Shown here: piece by piece, positions 1 to 8,006 of the stretch | Layout of the letters: every line of letters starts with the position of its first letter | How positions within the stretch are numbered: position 1 is the first letter of the stretch | The notes under the pieces: generated by a model | Database searches by the model: none | What the model saw: only the letters and a program-made list of their open reading frames with translations | What the model was told of the DNA's origin: nothing | Position numbers and translations under genes: made by a program | DNA from: Deltaproteobacteria bacterium | GTDB taxonomy: Bacteria; Myxococcota_A; Polyangia; Polyangiales; Ga0077539 | Direction: 5' to 3' | NCBI GenBank assembly: GCA_947494865.1 | Contig: CANMAT010000145.1 | Span: forward strand, 1-8,006 | DNA: 8,006 nt

Positions 1-936
1 GTGGTGCGCGTGTACGACGGCCGCCCCAAGCACTATTTCACCATCTTCGATCAGCGCGTGTACGTGTACCTCCGCACGGTGCTCGGCGGCCTCGACGGCG
101 AGTCGACGCTGCGCCACTTCACCGGAACGCAGTGGCCCCTCGCGCCCGAGCTCGCGCTCGCCGCGCTCGTGGTCGCACTCATCGTCGTCGCCGCGCGCCC
201 GCGCGACGACGCCCCGCCGCAAGCGGTCTCGCTCGCCCGCTACGCGTCGCTGCACATGGCCCTCGCGCTCGTGGGCCTCCCCCTCGTGCTCGCCCCCGCG
301 CGCCCGTGGAACCTCCCCGCCATCGACGCCGAGCGCTACGCCTTCGTGGCCCTCGCGCCCTTCGCGCTCCTCGTCGGCGCCCTCGCCGAGCGCGTCGGAC
401 GCGCGCGGCACCTCGCGGTCGCGCTCGTGGCGTGGCTCGCGTGCGTGCCCACGGCCCGCGCGGCGCACGCGTTCCTCGTCGGAGGCTCCGCCGACCGCGG
501 CTTCTACACCCTCGCCGGCGGCGGCGGATACCGCGGGTGGAAGGTCGCCCGCGAGCGCGTCGCGCTGCCCTTTCTCATTCGCGACGAGGTCGATCGCGTG
601 CGCCACGGCGCGCCCGCCGAGGTGGTCGTGGCCGACTACGCGTGGCACCCGCTGCACGTCGTGAGGTCCATGGGGCGCTGGCAGTGGGGCGTCACCGACA
701 TCACCAAGTTCGCGCTCCCGGTGCGACCGGGCGTGCTCCACGTGTTCCTGGTGTGGTCCGACGGGCTCTTCGCGCCGGGCTTCGGGCCGCAAGAGTGGCT
801 CGACGGCGACGCGCGCCTGCGCGCCCTCATGCGCTCCGAGGCGTTCACTGGATTGCGCCGCGTGCGCGTGGTGACGCAGCCCGACGGGGCGCCGCTCTTC
901 GAATTGTGGGCGGCGATGCGCGTCGCGGGGCCGTGA
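1..936 (+). CDS. C-terminal part of a polytopic membrane protein, possible GT-C type glycosyltransferase (5' end outside window)
   Basis: The frame is open from the first base of the window and stops at TGA 934-936, giving 311 visible residues. The GTG at base 1 is probably an internal valine, so the true start lies upstream. Four hydrophobic stretches can be seen at about residues 48-65, 80-99, 112-131 and 137-154. A mostly soluble tail of about 155 residues follows, with alternating beta-type and helical segments and several aromatic residues. The segment around 111-131, with an E-R-Y motif followed by a proline-containing hydrophobic helix, is reminiscent of the last membrane helices of GT-C / family 39-like glycosyltransferases, which transfer sugars from lipid carriers. 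The catalytic acidic loop of such enzymes would be in the missing N-terminal half, so the assignment cannot be confirmed here. It could equally be an unrelated membrane protein. It is 50 bases upstream of the next gene. Confidence 0.7.
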   Translation: MVRVYDGRPKHYFTIFDQRVYVYLRTVLGGLDGESTLRHFTGTQWPLAPELALAALVVALIVVAARPRDDAPPQAVSLARYASLHMALALVGLPLVLAPARPWNLPAIDAERYAFVALAPFALLVGALAERVGRARHLAVALVAWLACVPTARAAHAFLVGGSADRGFYTLAGGGGYRGWKVARERVALPFLIRDEVDRVRHGAPAEVVVADYAWHPLHVVRSMGRWQWGVTDITKFALPVRPGVLHVFLVWSDGLFAPGFGPQEWLDGDARLRALMRSEAFTGLRRVRVVTQPDGAPLFELWAAMRVAGP

Positions 937-970
937 CGCCGTGCGCCAACTGGGGGCGCGAATGTGATAG

Positions 971-976
971 AGGAGG
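971..976 (+). promoter_or_regulatory. Shine-Dalgarno site of the cystathionine beta-synthase gene
   Basis: A perfect AGGAGG, preceded by a further G, lies 10 bases before ATG 987 and 13 bases before ATG 990. It is the strongest ribosome binding site in the window. It decides that translation starts at the tandem ATG pair, although the same frame stays open far upstream across the preceding gene. Confidence 0.8.
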
Positions 977-986
977 CGCGACCAGA

Positions 987-2375
987 ATGATGCACGGCGC
1001 CCACGCTTCTATCCTCGACGCGGTCGGTGGCACACCGATCGTCAAGCTCAACCGCGTGGTGCCGGCCGACGTGCAGGCCGAAATCTACGTGAAGTGCGAG
1101 TTCATGAACCCCGCGGGGTCGATGAAAGATCGCATCGCGATCAACATGATTCGCGCGGCCGAAGAGGAGGGCAGGCTCAAGCCCGGCGGCACCATCGTCG
1201 AGGCCACGAGCGGCAACACCGGCGCGGGGCTCGCCATGGTGGCCGCGGTCAAGGGGTATCGCTGCGTCTTCGTGATGCCCGACAAGATGTCGCAAGAGAA
1301 GATCGCGGCGCTGCGCGCGTGGGGCGCGCGCGTGGTGGTGTGCCCCTCCGCGGTCGAGCCCAACGACCCGCGGAGCTACTACTCGGTCGCCCGCAGAATC
1401 GCCGAAGAGACGCCCAACGCGACGCTGGCGAACCAGTATCACAACCCCGACAACCCCGACGGTCACTACCGCTCCACGGGGCCCGAGATCTGGGCGCAGA
1501 CGGGGGGCGAGATCGACGTGCTCGTCGCGGGCATGGGCACCGGCGGCACGCTCTCGGGCACGGGCAAATACCTCAAGGAGCAGAAGCCCGACGTGCAGAT
1601 CGTGGGCGTCGACCCCGTGGGGTCGGTCTACTACGACTTCGTGAAGCACGGCCTCGTGACGCGGCCCTTCTCGTACAAGGTCGAGGGCATCGGCGAAGAT
1701 TTCTTCCCCTCCACCATGAACCTCAAGGTGCTCGACGACTGCGTGCGCGTCGACGACCGCGAGTGCTTCATGATGACGCGCGACCTCGTGCGCCTCGAGG
1801 GCCTCTACGTGGGCGGCTCGTGCGGCGCGGCCGTGGCGGGCGCCATCAAGTGGGCCCGCGGGCGGGCGAAGGCCGAGCGCATCGTGGTGCTGTTGCCCGA
1901 CAGCGCGAGCCGCTACCTCTCCAAGGTCTTCAACGACGAGTGGATGCGCGAGAACGGCTTCGCCGACGAGCCTACGCTGGGCACCGTGCGCGAGCTCCTC
2001 GCGCTCAAGCCGCAGCACCTGGTCACCGCGCGCAGCGACGAGACGCTCCGCACCGTGATCGGCAAGATGAAGCAGCACGGCGTGTCGCAGCTCCCGGTCG
2101 TAGACGGCGAGCAGCTCAAGGGCATCGTGAGCGAGGTCGAGGTGCTGCGTAACCTCGTGTCGGGCGAGGCCCACCTCGACGCGCCCATCGCGCACATTCT
2201 CGACAGCGACTACGCGGGCGTGACCCCCGACACCCGCATCGACCTCCTCAAGAGCGTGCTCGCCGACGCCAAGGTCGCCATCGTCACCGACGGCCCCACG
2301 CTGCTCGGTATCGTTTCGAAGATCGACGTGATCGACTACCTGTCGCACCGCATGAGCGAGCAGCAGGCGTCGTAG
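987..2375 (+). CDS. Cystathionine beta-synthase, PLP catalytic domain plus two CBS domains
   Basis: This 462-residue cytoplasmic enzyme is predicted to condense homocysteine with serine (or an activated serine) to cystathionine, the first step of transsulfuration. Residues 1-325 form a fold-type II PLP domain. Lys47 in an N-P-A-G-S-M-K-D-R motif is the expected Schiff-base lysine. TSGNTG at 74-79 binds the substrate carboxylate, GMGTGGT at 182-188 is the phosphate-binding loop, and Ser278 in GGSCG should contact the PLP ring nitrogen. The Y-x-V-E-G-I-G-E-D-F stretch and the L-P-D-S motif are typical of CBS rather than plain cysteine synthase. Two CBS domains follow at about 333-392 and 395-458, an adenosyl-ligand regulatory module. 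There is no N-terminal haem-binding extension as in animal CBS. A strong ribosome site supports ATG 987, and the next gene starts 20 bases downstream. An O-acetylserine-dependent enzyme cannot be excluded from sequence alone. Confidence 0.95.
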   Translation: MMHGAHASILDAVGGTPIVKLNRVVPADVQAEIYVKCEFMNPAGSMKDRIAINMIRAAEEEGRLKPGGTIVEATSGNTGAGLAMVAAVKGYRCVFVMPDKMSQEKIAALRAWGARVVVCPSAVEPNDPRSYYSVARRIAEETPNATLANQYHNPDNPDGHYRSTGPEIWAQTGGEIDVLVAGMGTGGTLSGTGKYLKEQKPDVQIVGVDPVGSVYYDFVKHGLVTRPFSYKVEGIGEDFFPSTMNLKVLDDCVRVDDRECFMMTRDLVRLEGLYVGGSCGAAVAGAIKWARGRAKAERIVVLLPDSASRYLSKVFNDEWMRENGFADEPTLGTVRELLALKPQHLVTARSDETLRTVIGKMKQHGVSQLPVVDGEQLKGIVSEVEVLRNLVSGEAHLDAPIAHILDSDYAGVTPDTRIDLLKSVLADAKVAIVTDGPTLLGIVSKIDVIDYLSHRMSEQQAS

Positions 2376-2383
2376 GCAACGCG

Positions 2384-2389
2384 AAGGGG
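2384..2389 (+). promoter_or_regulatory. Probable Shine-Dalgarno site of the sigma-54 regulator gene
   Basis: AAGGGG lies 6 bases before ATG 2396 and 9 bases before the in-frame ATG 2399, within the 20-base gap after the CBS stop codon. The second ATG has the more usual spacing, so the protein may start one residue later. The gap has no room for an independent terminator and promoter. Confidence 0.55.
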
Positions 2390-2395
2390 CAACGT

Positions 2396-3806
<1,411 letters not shown>

Positions 3807-3808
<2 letters not shown>

Positions 3809-3811
3809 GGA
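3807..3811 (+). promoter_or_regulatory. Shine-Dalgarno site deciding the GTG start of the lipoprotein gene
   Basis: GAGGA overlaps the TGA stop of the preceding regulator and ends 5 bases before GTG 3817. Its position suggests translational coupling. It supports GTG 3817 as the start, although the same frame extends well upstream inside the regulator gene. Confidence 0.65.
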
Positions 3812-3816
3812 TAGCC

Positions 3817-4530
3817 GTGACCTCGAAGTACACCGCCATCGCCCTCGGGCTCTGCGCCCTCGCGTCCCTCTCGACCGCGTGCAAGCGCACGCAGCCCGAG
3901 GCGCCACGCCCGCCCGCGCCCCGCGTCGAGCCCGCCCCCGAGGTGGTCGCGCCCGCGGCCCCGACGGCGCTCACCGACGCGGCCGCCAACGCGCCTGGCG
4001 ACGCCGGCGCGCAGCCCCTCGTGATGCTGCGCCTCCGTAACGCGTCGAACGTGCCGCTCACGTTCACCACCAACCCCGACCTCAACGAGATGGTGCACGC
4101 CTGGCGTCTCAACATCGCCGCCGACCGCTCCGACCGCGGGCTCGTGTACCTCAACGACCCCGCGCAGATCACGCGCGTAAAGCTCTTTCCCGTAGACCTT
4201 CCGCGCTGTGACAGCGCCGCGGGCGCGGGCTTCGGCGGCCTCGGCTCGACGGGCACCTACGTGCTCGCCCCCAACGAGACGCGCGACCTCGGCACCTGGG
4301 ACGGCCTGCACCGCGAAGAGGTCATCGACCCGCAGCGCGGCGCTTGCCTGCGCGAATCGCTCGCTCCGCCGGGGCGCTACCGCATCCAGTTCGATCAGCC
4401 CAAGCAGACGCGGCACGAGTGCGCGCGGGTCATTCTGCACAACCCCGAAGCGCCCGGCGACGGGGGCGTCCCCGTGCTCGAGTTTCGCTGTGTGCCCCGC
4501 CCCGACGGCAGCGTCGACGAAGAAGAGTAG
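3817..4530 (+). CDS. Predicted lipoprotein of unknown function with proline/alanine-rich linker and four conserved-looking cysteines
   Basis: The 237-residue product starts at GTG 3817. A short N-region with Lys4 and a hydrophobic core (about 6-19) end in L-S-T-A-C, a lipobox with Cys22 as the lipid-modified residue. The signal for lipoprotein signal peptidase is therefore plausible, though Ser at -3 is not the commonest choice. Residues 23-66 form a low-complexity Pro/Ala/Glu linker typical of surface-anchored proteins. The remaining part (about 67-230) looks like a beta-sandwich, with many short strand-like segments. A closing pattern of N-E-T-R-D-L-G-T-W-D-G and then P-P-G-R-Y-R-I resembles BsuPI-like or immunoglobulin-like domains, but only weakly. 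Cysteines 131, 177, 202 and 225 could form two disulfides, consistent with export. The tail is acidic (D-E-E-E). No enzyme motif was recognised. The neighbours lie 8 bases upstream and 6 bases downstream, so it is probably co-transcribed. Confidence 0.85.
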   Translation: MTSKYTAIALGLCALASLSTACKRTQPEAPRPPAPRVEPAPEVVAPAAPTALTDAAANAPGDAGAQPLVMLRLRNASNVPLTFTTNPDLNEMVHAWRLNIAADRSDRGLVYLNDPAQITRVKLFPVDLPRCDSAAGAGFGGLGSTGTYVLAPNETRDLGTWDGLHREEVIDPQRGACLRESLAPPGRYRIQFDQPKQTRHECARVILHNPEAPGDGGVPVLEFRCVPRPDGSVDEEE

Positions 4531-4536
4531 CCGCCC

Positions 4537-5736
4537 GTGAACGACTCGATCCCGGCCGCGAGCACGTCGGCCGACGTGGTGCTGCGCTTCCTCGAGAGCG
4601 TAGGCCGGCGCGCCGAGGCAGAGTTCTACGTTCAGCTCTTTCGGTCTGAGCCGAAGGAGCAGTTCGGGGCCATCGCCGTCGACGCCAACGTGGCGCGCTT
4701 CGCCTTCGAGGCCGTGGTGCTGCACCTGCGCTTCCTCGCGATGCTCGGCCTCGCGCCGCTCGTGGTGCTCGGGGCCTTCGCGCCCGCCGACGCGCCCGAG
4801 CACGCCGCCCGCGTCGTGCGCCGCCTCGGTCGCGAGGGCGTCTCCGCCGTGATCGTGCCGTCGGCCGACGTCGACGCGCTCACCGACGCCGTGGTGCGCG
4901 CCTGCCGCGAGGGCACGCTGCCGGTGCTCGCGCTCTCGCTCGACGACGGCGCCACCGCCGACGAGCGCTTCGAAAAACTCGGCGCGCTCCTCGGGCGGCT
5001 CCAGTCGCGCAAGCTCATCTTTCTGCACCGTCCCGGCGGGCTCCGCGTAGGCGGCGCGCTCCTCCCGATGGTGAACCTCACCGCCGACGTGCCCGCGCTC
5101 ATCACCTCGCGCGACCTCACCCGCAAGGAGCGCGCGATGGTGCAGCAGTCGCAGCGCCTCGTCGCGGCCGCGCCGCATCGGCTCGCGGTCACCATCACGT
5201 CGCCGCTCAACCTCCTGCGCGAGCTCTTCACGGTGAAGGGCGCCGGCACGCTGCTCCGCAAGGGCGCGGTGATCACGCGCCGCGAGGGCTACGACGGCGT
5301 CGACCGCGAGCGGCTGCGATCCCTCATCGCGAGCTCCTTCGGGCGCGCGCCCGCCGAGGCCTTCTTCGAGCGCCCGGTGCTGCGCGTGTACCTCGAAGAG
5401 GCCTACCGCGGCTGCGCCATCGTGATCGACAGCCCCTTCGGCCCGTACCTCACGAAGTTCGCCACCGATCGCGAGGCGCGCGGCGAGGGCATCGCGCGCG
5501 ACCTGTGGGAGTCTATGATGTCCGACTCGCCCACGGTGTTCTGGCGCGCGCGCAGTTCGAACCCCATCAACGAGTGGTACACCAAGCTCGCCGACGGCCT
5601 CTTGAAGACGCCCGAGTGGTGGGTATTCTGGAAGGGCGTGCCCCTCGCGCGGGTGCCCGACGCCGTGGCCTTCGCGCTCGCGCAGCCCGTCGATCTGCCC
5701 GCGCCCGCGCAAGGTGTCTCGGCCTCGGTGCCGTAA
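4537..5736 (+). CDS. N-acetylglutamate synthase of the fused NAGS/NAGK family, with degenerate kinase domain
   Basis: This 399-residue protein should transfer acetyl from acetyl-CoA to glutamate, the first committed step of arginine synthesis. The start is GTG 4537, 6 bases after the previous stop, with a weak GAAGAG site upstream. Residues 10-40 match the N-terminal helix of NAGS/NAGK proteins. About 44-245 is an amino-acid-kinase domain recognisable from L-x-P-L-V-V-L-G, K-L-I-F-L and L-L-R-E-L-F-T-V-K-G-A-G-T-L-L-R-K-G. The kinase nucleotide loop (normally K-x-G-G) is A-I-A-V-D-A-N, and the H-G-x-G loop is L-G-A-F, so phosphoryl transfer is unlikely. About 258-385 is the GNAT domain. It begins S-L-I-A-S-S-F-G-R and holds the acetyl-CoA stretch R-E-A-R-G-E-G-I-A-R-D-L-W at 312-324. 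Its N-P-I-N-x-W-Y motif at 342-348 and closing V-F-W-K-G resemble vertebrate NAGS. At 399 residues it is shorter than the roughly 440-450 of bifunctional relatives such as the Xanthomonas enzyme. Annotators may mislabel it as acetylglutamate kinase. Confidence 0.9.
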   Translation: MNDSIPAASTSADVVLRFLESVGRRAEAEFYVQLFRSEPKEQFGAIAVDANVARFAFEAVVLHLRFLAMLGLAPLVVLGAFAPADAPEHAARVVRRLGREGVSAVIVPSADVDALTDAVVRACREGTLPVLALSLDDGATADERFEKLGALLGRLQSRKLIFLHRPGGLRVGGALLPMVNLTADVPALITSRDLTRKERAMVQQSQRLVAAAPHRLAVTITSPLNLLRELFTVKGAGTLLRKGAVITRREGYDGVDRERLRSLIASSFGRAPAEAFFERPVLRVYLEEAYRGCAIVIDSPFGPYLTKFATDREARGEGIARDLWESMMSDSPTVFWRARSSNPINEWYTKLADGLLKTPEWWVFWKGVPLARVPDAVAFALAQPVDLPAPAQGVSASVP

Positions 5737-5791
5737 TCCTTCGGGGCGTGGCGCTTGTCTCGCGGTGCGCCCTGTGGCTACGTGCCTGCCC

Positions 5792-8006
5792 ATGAGCGAG
5801 CTGCCATGGTTGCTGGTCTACGGTCACCTCGTGTGGCCCGCGCTCCTCGTCGTGGCGGGCGCCCTCGGCTGCGCGATGGCGTGGGTCGAGGCGCGCCGCC
5901 GGGGCCGCGAGTCGACCGCGTGGGGCCGCCGCGAGCTCGCTCGTCCCACCAGCGCACCCGACCTCGCCGACGGCGCGCGCGCAGTGATCTCGGGCGTGCT
6001 CGTCGTCGAGGGCGACGCCCCCGAAGCGTTCGAAGTGAACCGCGGTTCAGCGGCCACCACGGCCCGCGCCGAGCGCCGGCCCGACTCGCTCAAAGACGCG
6101 CTCGACCGGTCGTCGAGCCTGCGCGCTCCCTCCGTCGCGCTGCGCGGCGACGACGGCGTGCTCATTCACCTCGAGGGGCCCATCGCGGTGCTCGCGGGCT
6201 CGCGCGAGGTATGGACGGGCTGCACGCTCCCGCGCCTCCCGCGCGCCGTGCGAGCGCGCGTCGAGGGCGCCGACGAGGCGGGCGGCGCGATGCTCAGCAA
6301 CCAGCACGTGGTGCTCGCGTCGGTGGCCGCGGGCGACCGCGTGCAGGCCTTCGGTCGCATGGTGGCGCGGCAAGACATTCGCTCCGTCGCGGTGCGCTGG
6401 TCGCTCGTGCCCGCGCCCGAGCCCACCGCGCAGGCGGGCGAGGCGCCCCTCGCGGCGGTGCCCGTGGTGTTCGAGGGAGCAGCCGTCGTGGCGGGGCCGC
6501 TGCGCCGCGCGGTGGCGCGCTCGGGTGTGGTGGCGTCGCTCGCGGCCTTCGCGGGCCTGGTGCTCGTGGGCGAGCTCGCGCGCATGTCGATGGGCGGCGG
6601 CGTCGCGGGCTCCGCCACGGTCACCGCGCGCGACGATCAACCGCTCGCGTTTCGCAGCGTGTCGGCCGACCTTATCGCCGCCGCCACGCCGCTTCGACGC
6701 GAAATGGGCGTGCTCCGCGTGGCCAATCAAGCGCGCGGCAGGCTCAAAGACGCGCGCGAGGTGCGGGCCGTCTCGGGCCTCTGGTCGCTCACGAAGCACT
6801 GCCGCGTGGGCGTCGAGATCCTGGCGCGTCACGGTCGCTTCGCCGAAGCGATCGCGATGGGCGAGCGCTGCGGCGACGTCGCCTCGCGATGGACGGCCGC
6901 GCAGGTCGCGATGCTCTCGGGCGACGCGACGCGCGCGAGCCGTCTGCTGCACGGCATCACCGAGACCCCTGACGGGTTTCGCGGGCAAGAGGTGTTCGCC
7001 GCGCTCGCGCACCTCTACGCGGGGCGCTTCGAAGAGTCGGCGCGCTTCCTCGACCTGGCGCACGTGCGATCACGGCGCGAGGTGTTCGGCACGCCGCTCG
7101 AATTCGCCTTGAAGTGTGCCGCCCTGGCGGTGCACGCGCGGGCCGGGAGCGCCGCGGCGAGGACCGAACTGCGCGCGCAGATCCAGGGCAACCAGGGGTG
7201 GCGCTGCGCGCTCTTCCTCGCCGACCTCGAGCAGGGCGACGCGCGCCTCGCGACGCTGCGCGACGCCCGCGTGCGCCTCGGTGCTCCGTACGCGGGGTGG
7301 GTCGAGGTCGAGGCCCTCCTCCGGCTCGAAGCGGGCGACCGCGACGTGCCCACCGTCGCGGTGCCGCAGGCCATGTCGTCACCGTTGCTTCACCGCGCCG
7401 CGGAGTTGTTTCGCGTCGCGGGGCTCACGCGCTCCGCGCACGAGGCGCTGGCCGCGGAGCCCGACGCGCGGCTCTCGCCCGCGATGCGCGTGGTGCGGGC
7501 GCGGGTGGCCGCGTCGCTGGCTGCGTACGAGAGCGTGCTCGGGCGCCACGACGAGGCGCGCAGGCTGGCGGCCGCGCTCGCGCCCGACCTCGGCGACGGC
7601 TTCACCCAACATGAGGCGCAGGAGCTCGCGGGCGCCATCGAGCTGCGCGCGGGCGACGTCGCGCGCGCCACCGCGCTGCTCCGCGGAGCGCACTCGTACG
7701 ACAGCGAGCCAGGCGCGCTCGCGGCCTTCCTCACGCGCGACGCCACCTACGCGCTCCCGTGGACGACGCGCTTCGCCGCCGACGAGTCGCTCGAATCGTG
7801 GGCGGGCCTCGGCGCCGGCGACGGGGTCGCGCTCACCGCGACGCTCGCCGCGACGCCCGGTCGTGACCACTTCGTCGACGCGTCGCTCGCCTTCGGCCTC
7901 CGTCGCCTCGCGACGGGCGCAGCGCCCGCGCGCGCGTGGCTCGCGTGGGGCGAGCGCTCGCCCTGCTGGCGCTGCCAGGAGCGCGACGCGGCTGCCGACC
8001 TGTCGA
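5792..8006 (+). CDS. Large two-pass membrane protein with TPR-like C-terminal region, 3' end outside window
   Basis: The frame starting at ATG 5792 stays open for 738 codons to the end of the window. TM1 is about residues 6-31 and is followed by R-R-R-G-R. TM2 is about 244-264 and is preceded by L-R-R-A-V-A-R. By the positive-inside rule the 35-243 segment is cytoplasmic and the long C-terminal part is outside the membrane. Between the two lies a beta-rich domain (about 62-190) ending in a G-D-R-V-x-A-F-G-R turn at 181. That layout loosely recalls the TM-beta-TM arrangement of GIDE/MUL1-like proteins, a weak match. From about 330 the chain is alanine- and arginine-rich helix, with recurring second-helix TPR-like motifs of the form G-R/D-x-x-x-A at 348, 377, 411, 584 and 621. 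A C-W-R-C pair lies at residues 725-728, just before the window end. GTG codons at 5765 and 5774 are alternative starts. No clear ribosome site precedes ATG 5792. The function is unknown. Confidence 0.88.
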   Translation, partial: MSELPWLLVYGHLVWPALLVVAGALGCAMAWVEARRRGRESTAWGRRELARPTSAPDLADGARAVISGVLVVEGDAPEAFEVNRGSAATTARAERRPDSLKDALDRSSSLRAPSVALRGDDGVLIHLEGPIAVLAGSREVWTGCTLPRLPRAVRARVEGADEAGGAMLSNQHVVLASVAAGDRVQAFGRMVARQDIRSVAVRWSLVPAPEPTAQAGEAPLAAVPVVFEGAAVVAGPLRRAVARSGVVASLAAFAGLVLVGELARMSMGGGVAGSATVTARDDQPLAFRSVSADLIAAATPLRREMGVLRVANQARGRLKDAREVRAVSGLWSLTKHCRVGVEILARHGRFAEAIAMGERCGDVASRWTAAQVAMLSGDATRASRLLHGITETPDGFRGQEVFAALAHLYAGRFEESARFLDLAHVRSRREVFGTPLEFALKCAALAVHARAGSAAARTELRAQIQGNQGWRCALFLADLEQGDARLATLRDARVRLGAPYAGWVEVEALLRLEAGDRDVPTVAVPQAMSSPLLHRAAELFRVAGLTRSAHEALAAEPDARLSPAMRVVRARVAASLAAYESVLGRHDEARRLAAALAPDLGDGFTQHEAQELAGAIELRAGDVARATALLRGAHSYDSEPGALAAFLTRDATYALPWTTRFAADESLESWAGLGAGDGVALTATLAATPGRDHFVDASLAFGLRRLATGAAPARAWLAWGERSPCWRCQERDAAADLS

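Noticed and set aside
643..656. Sigma-54 promoter-like TGGCAC followed by TGCA
   Set aside because: The GG and GC elements are two bases too close for a -24/-12 promoter, and the site lies inside the coding region of the first gene.
943..959. GCGCC / GGCGC inverted repeat with a 7-base loop between genes 1 and 2, as a terminator
   Set aside because: The stem has only five pairs and no T-run follows it. Such short stems are common by chance at this GC content.
987..2375. Cysteine synthase (CysK/CysM) as the identity of gene 2
   Set aside because: The C-terminal pair of CBS domains and the CBS-type motifs around V-E-G-I-G-E-D-F and L-P-D-S fit cystathionine beta-synthase better, although the donor substrate cannot be settled from sequence.
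5737..5791. Possible promoter or terminator in the 55-base gap before the last gene
   Set aside because: TTGTCT at 5755-5760 is a partial -35 match, but there is no acceptable -10 box at proper spacing. The only inverted repeat (GGCGC 5750-5754 with GCGCC 5767-5771) is short and lacks a T-run.
5755..7614. Plus-strand frames at 5755-6972, 6525-7112 and 7114-7614 as candidate genes
   Set aside because: They are arginine-rich and lie out of frame inside the 5792-8006 gene, whose frame has an ATG start, membrane segments and normal amino-acid composition.

Overview
This is an accessory-free, very GC-rich stretch (roughly 70% G+C by eye) that reads as bacterial chromosome. All six genes lie on the plus strand with gaps of only 6 to 55 bases. 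The strong G/C bias at third codon positions, a sigma-54 activator, a proline/alanine-rich lipoprotein and a vertebrate-like N-acetylglutamate synthase together suggest a myxobacterium-like organism (Myxococcota, perhaps Polyangiales). That placement is inference from style, not from a marker gene.

Layout, left to right: (1) the 3' part of a polytopic membrane protein, possibly a GT-C type glycosyltransferase, ending at 936. (2) A cystathionine beta-synthase, 987-2375, with the PLP-dependent catalytic domain followed by two CBS domains. (3) An NtrC-type sigma-54-dependent response regulator, 2396-3808, with receiver, AAA+ and Fis-type DNA-binding domains all intact. (4) A small predicted lipoprotein of unknown function, 3817-4530. 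(5) A fused N-acetylglutamate synthase of the NAGS/NAGK family, 4537-5736. Its GNAT domain looks intact and its amino-acid-kinase domain looks shortened and catalytically dead. (6) A large gene from 5792 that stays open to the last base. It has two predicted membrane segments, a small beta-rich domain between them and a long helical TPR-like C-terminal region.

Genes 2 to 5 are packed tightly enough (gaps 20, 8 and 6 bases) to be one transcription unit. If so, a transsulfuration enzyme, an orphan two-component regulator, a surface lipoprotein and the first enzyme of arginine synthesis would be co-expressed. No histidine kinase is present. No clear promoter, terminator, RNA gene, mobile element, CRISPR array or sizeable repeat was found, and there is no gene-free stretch over 300 bases. 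I see no convincing undescribed multi-gene system. The points most worth a second look are the pseudokinase-NAGS fusion, the large two-pass TPR-like protein at the right end, and the unusual gene combination.
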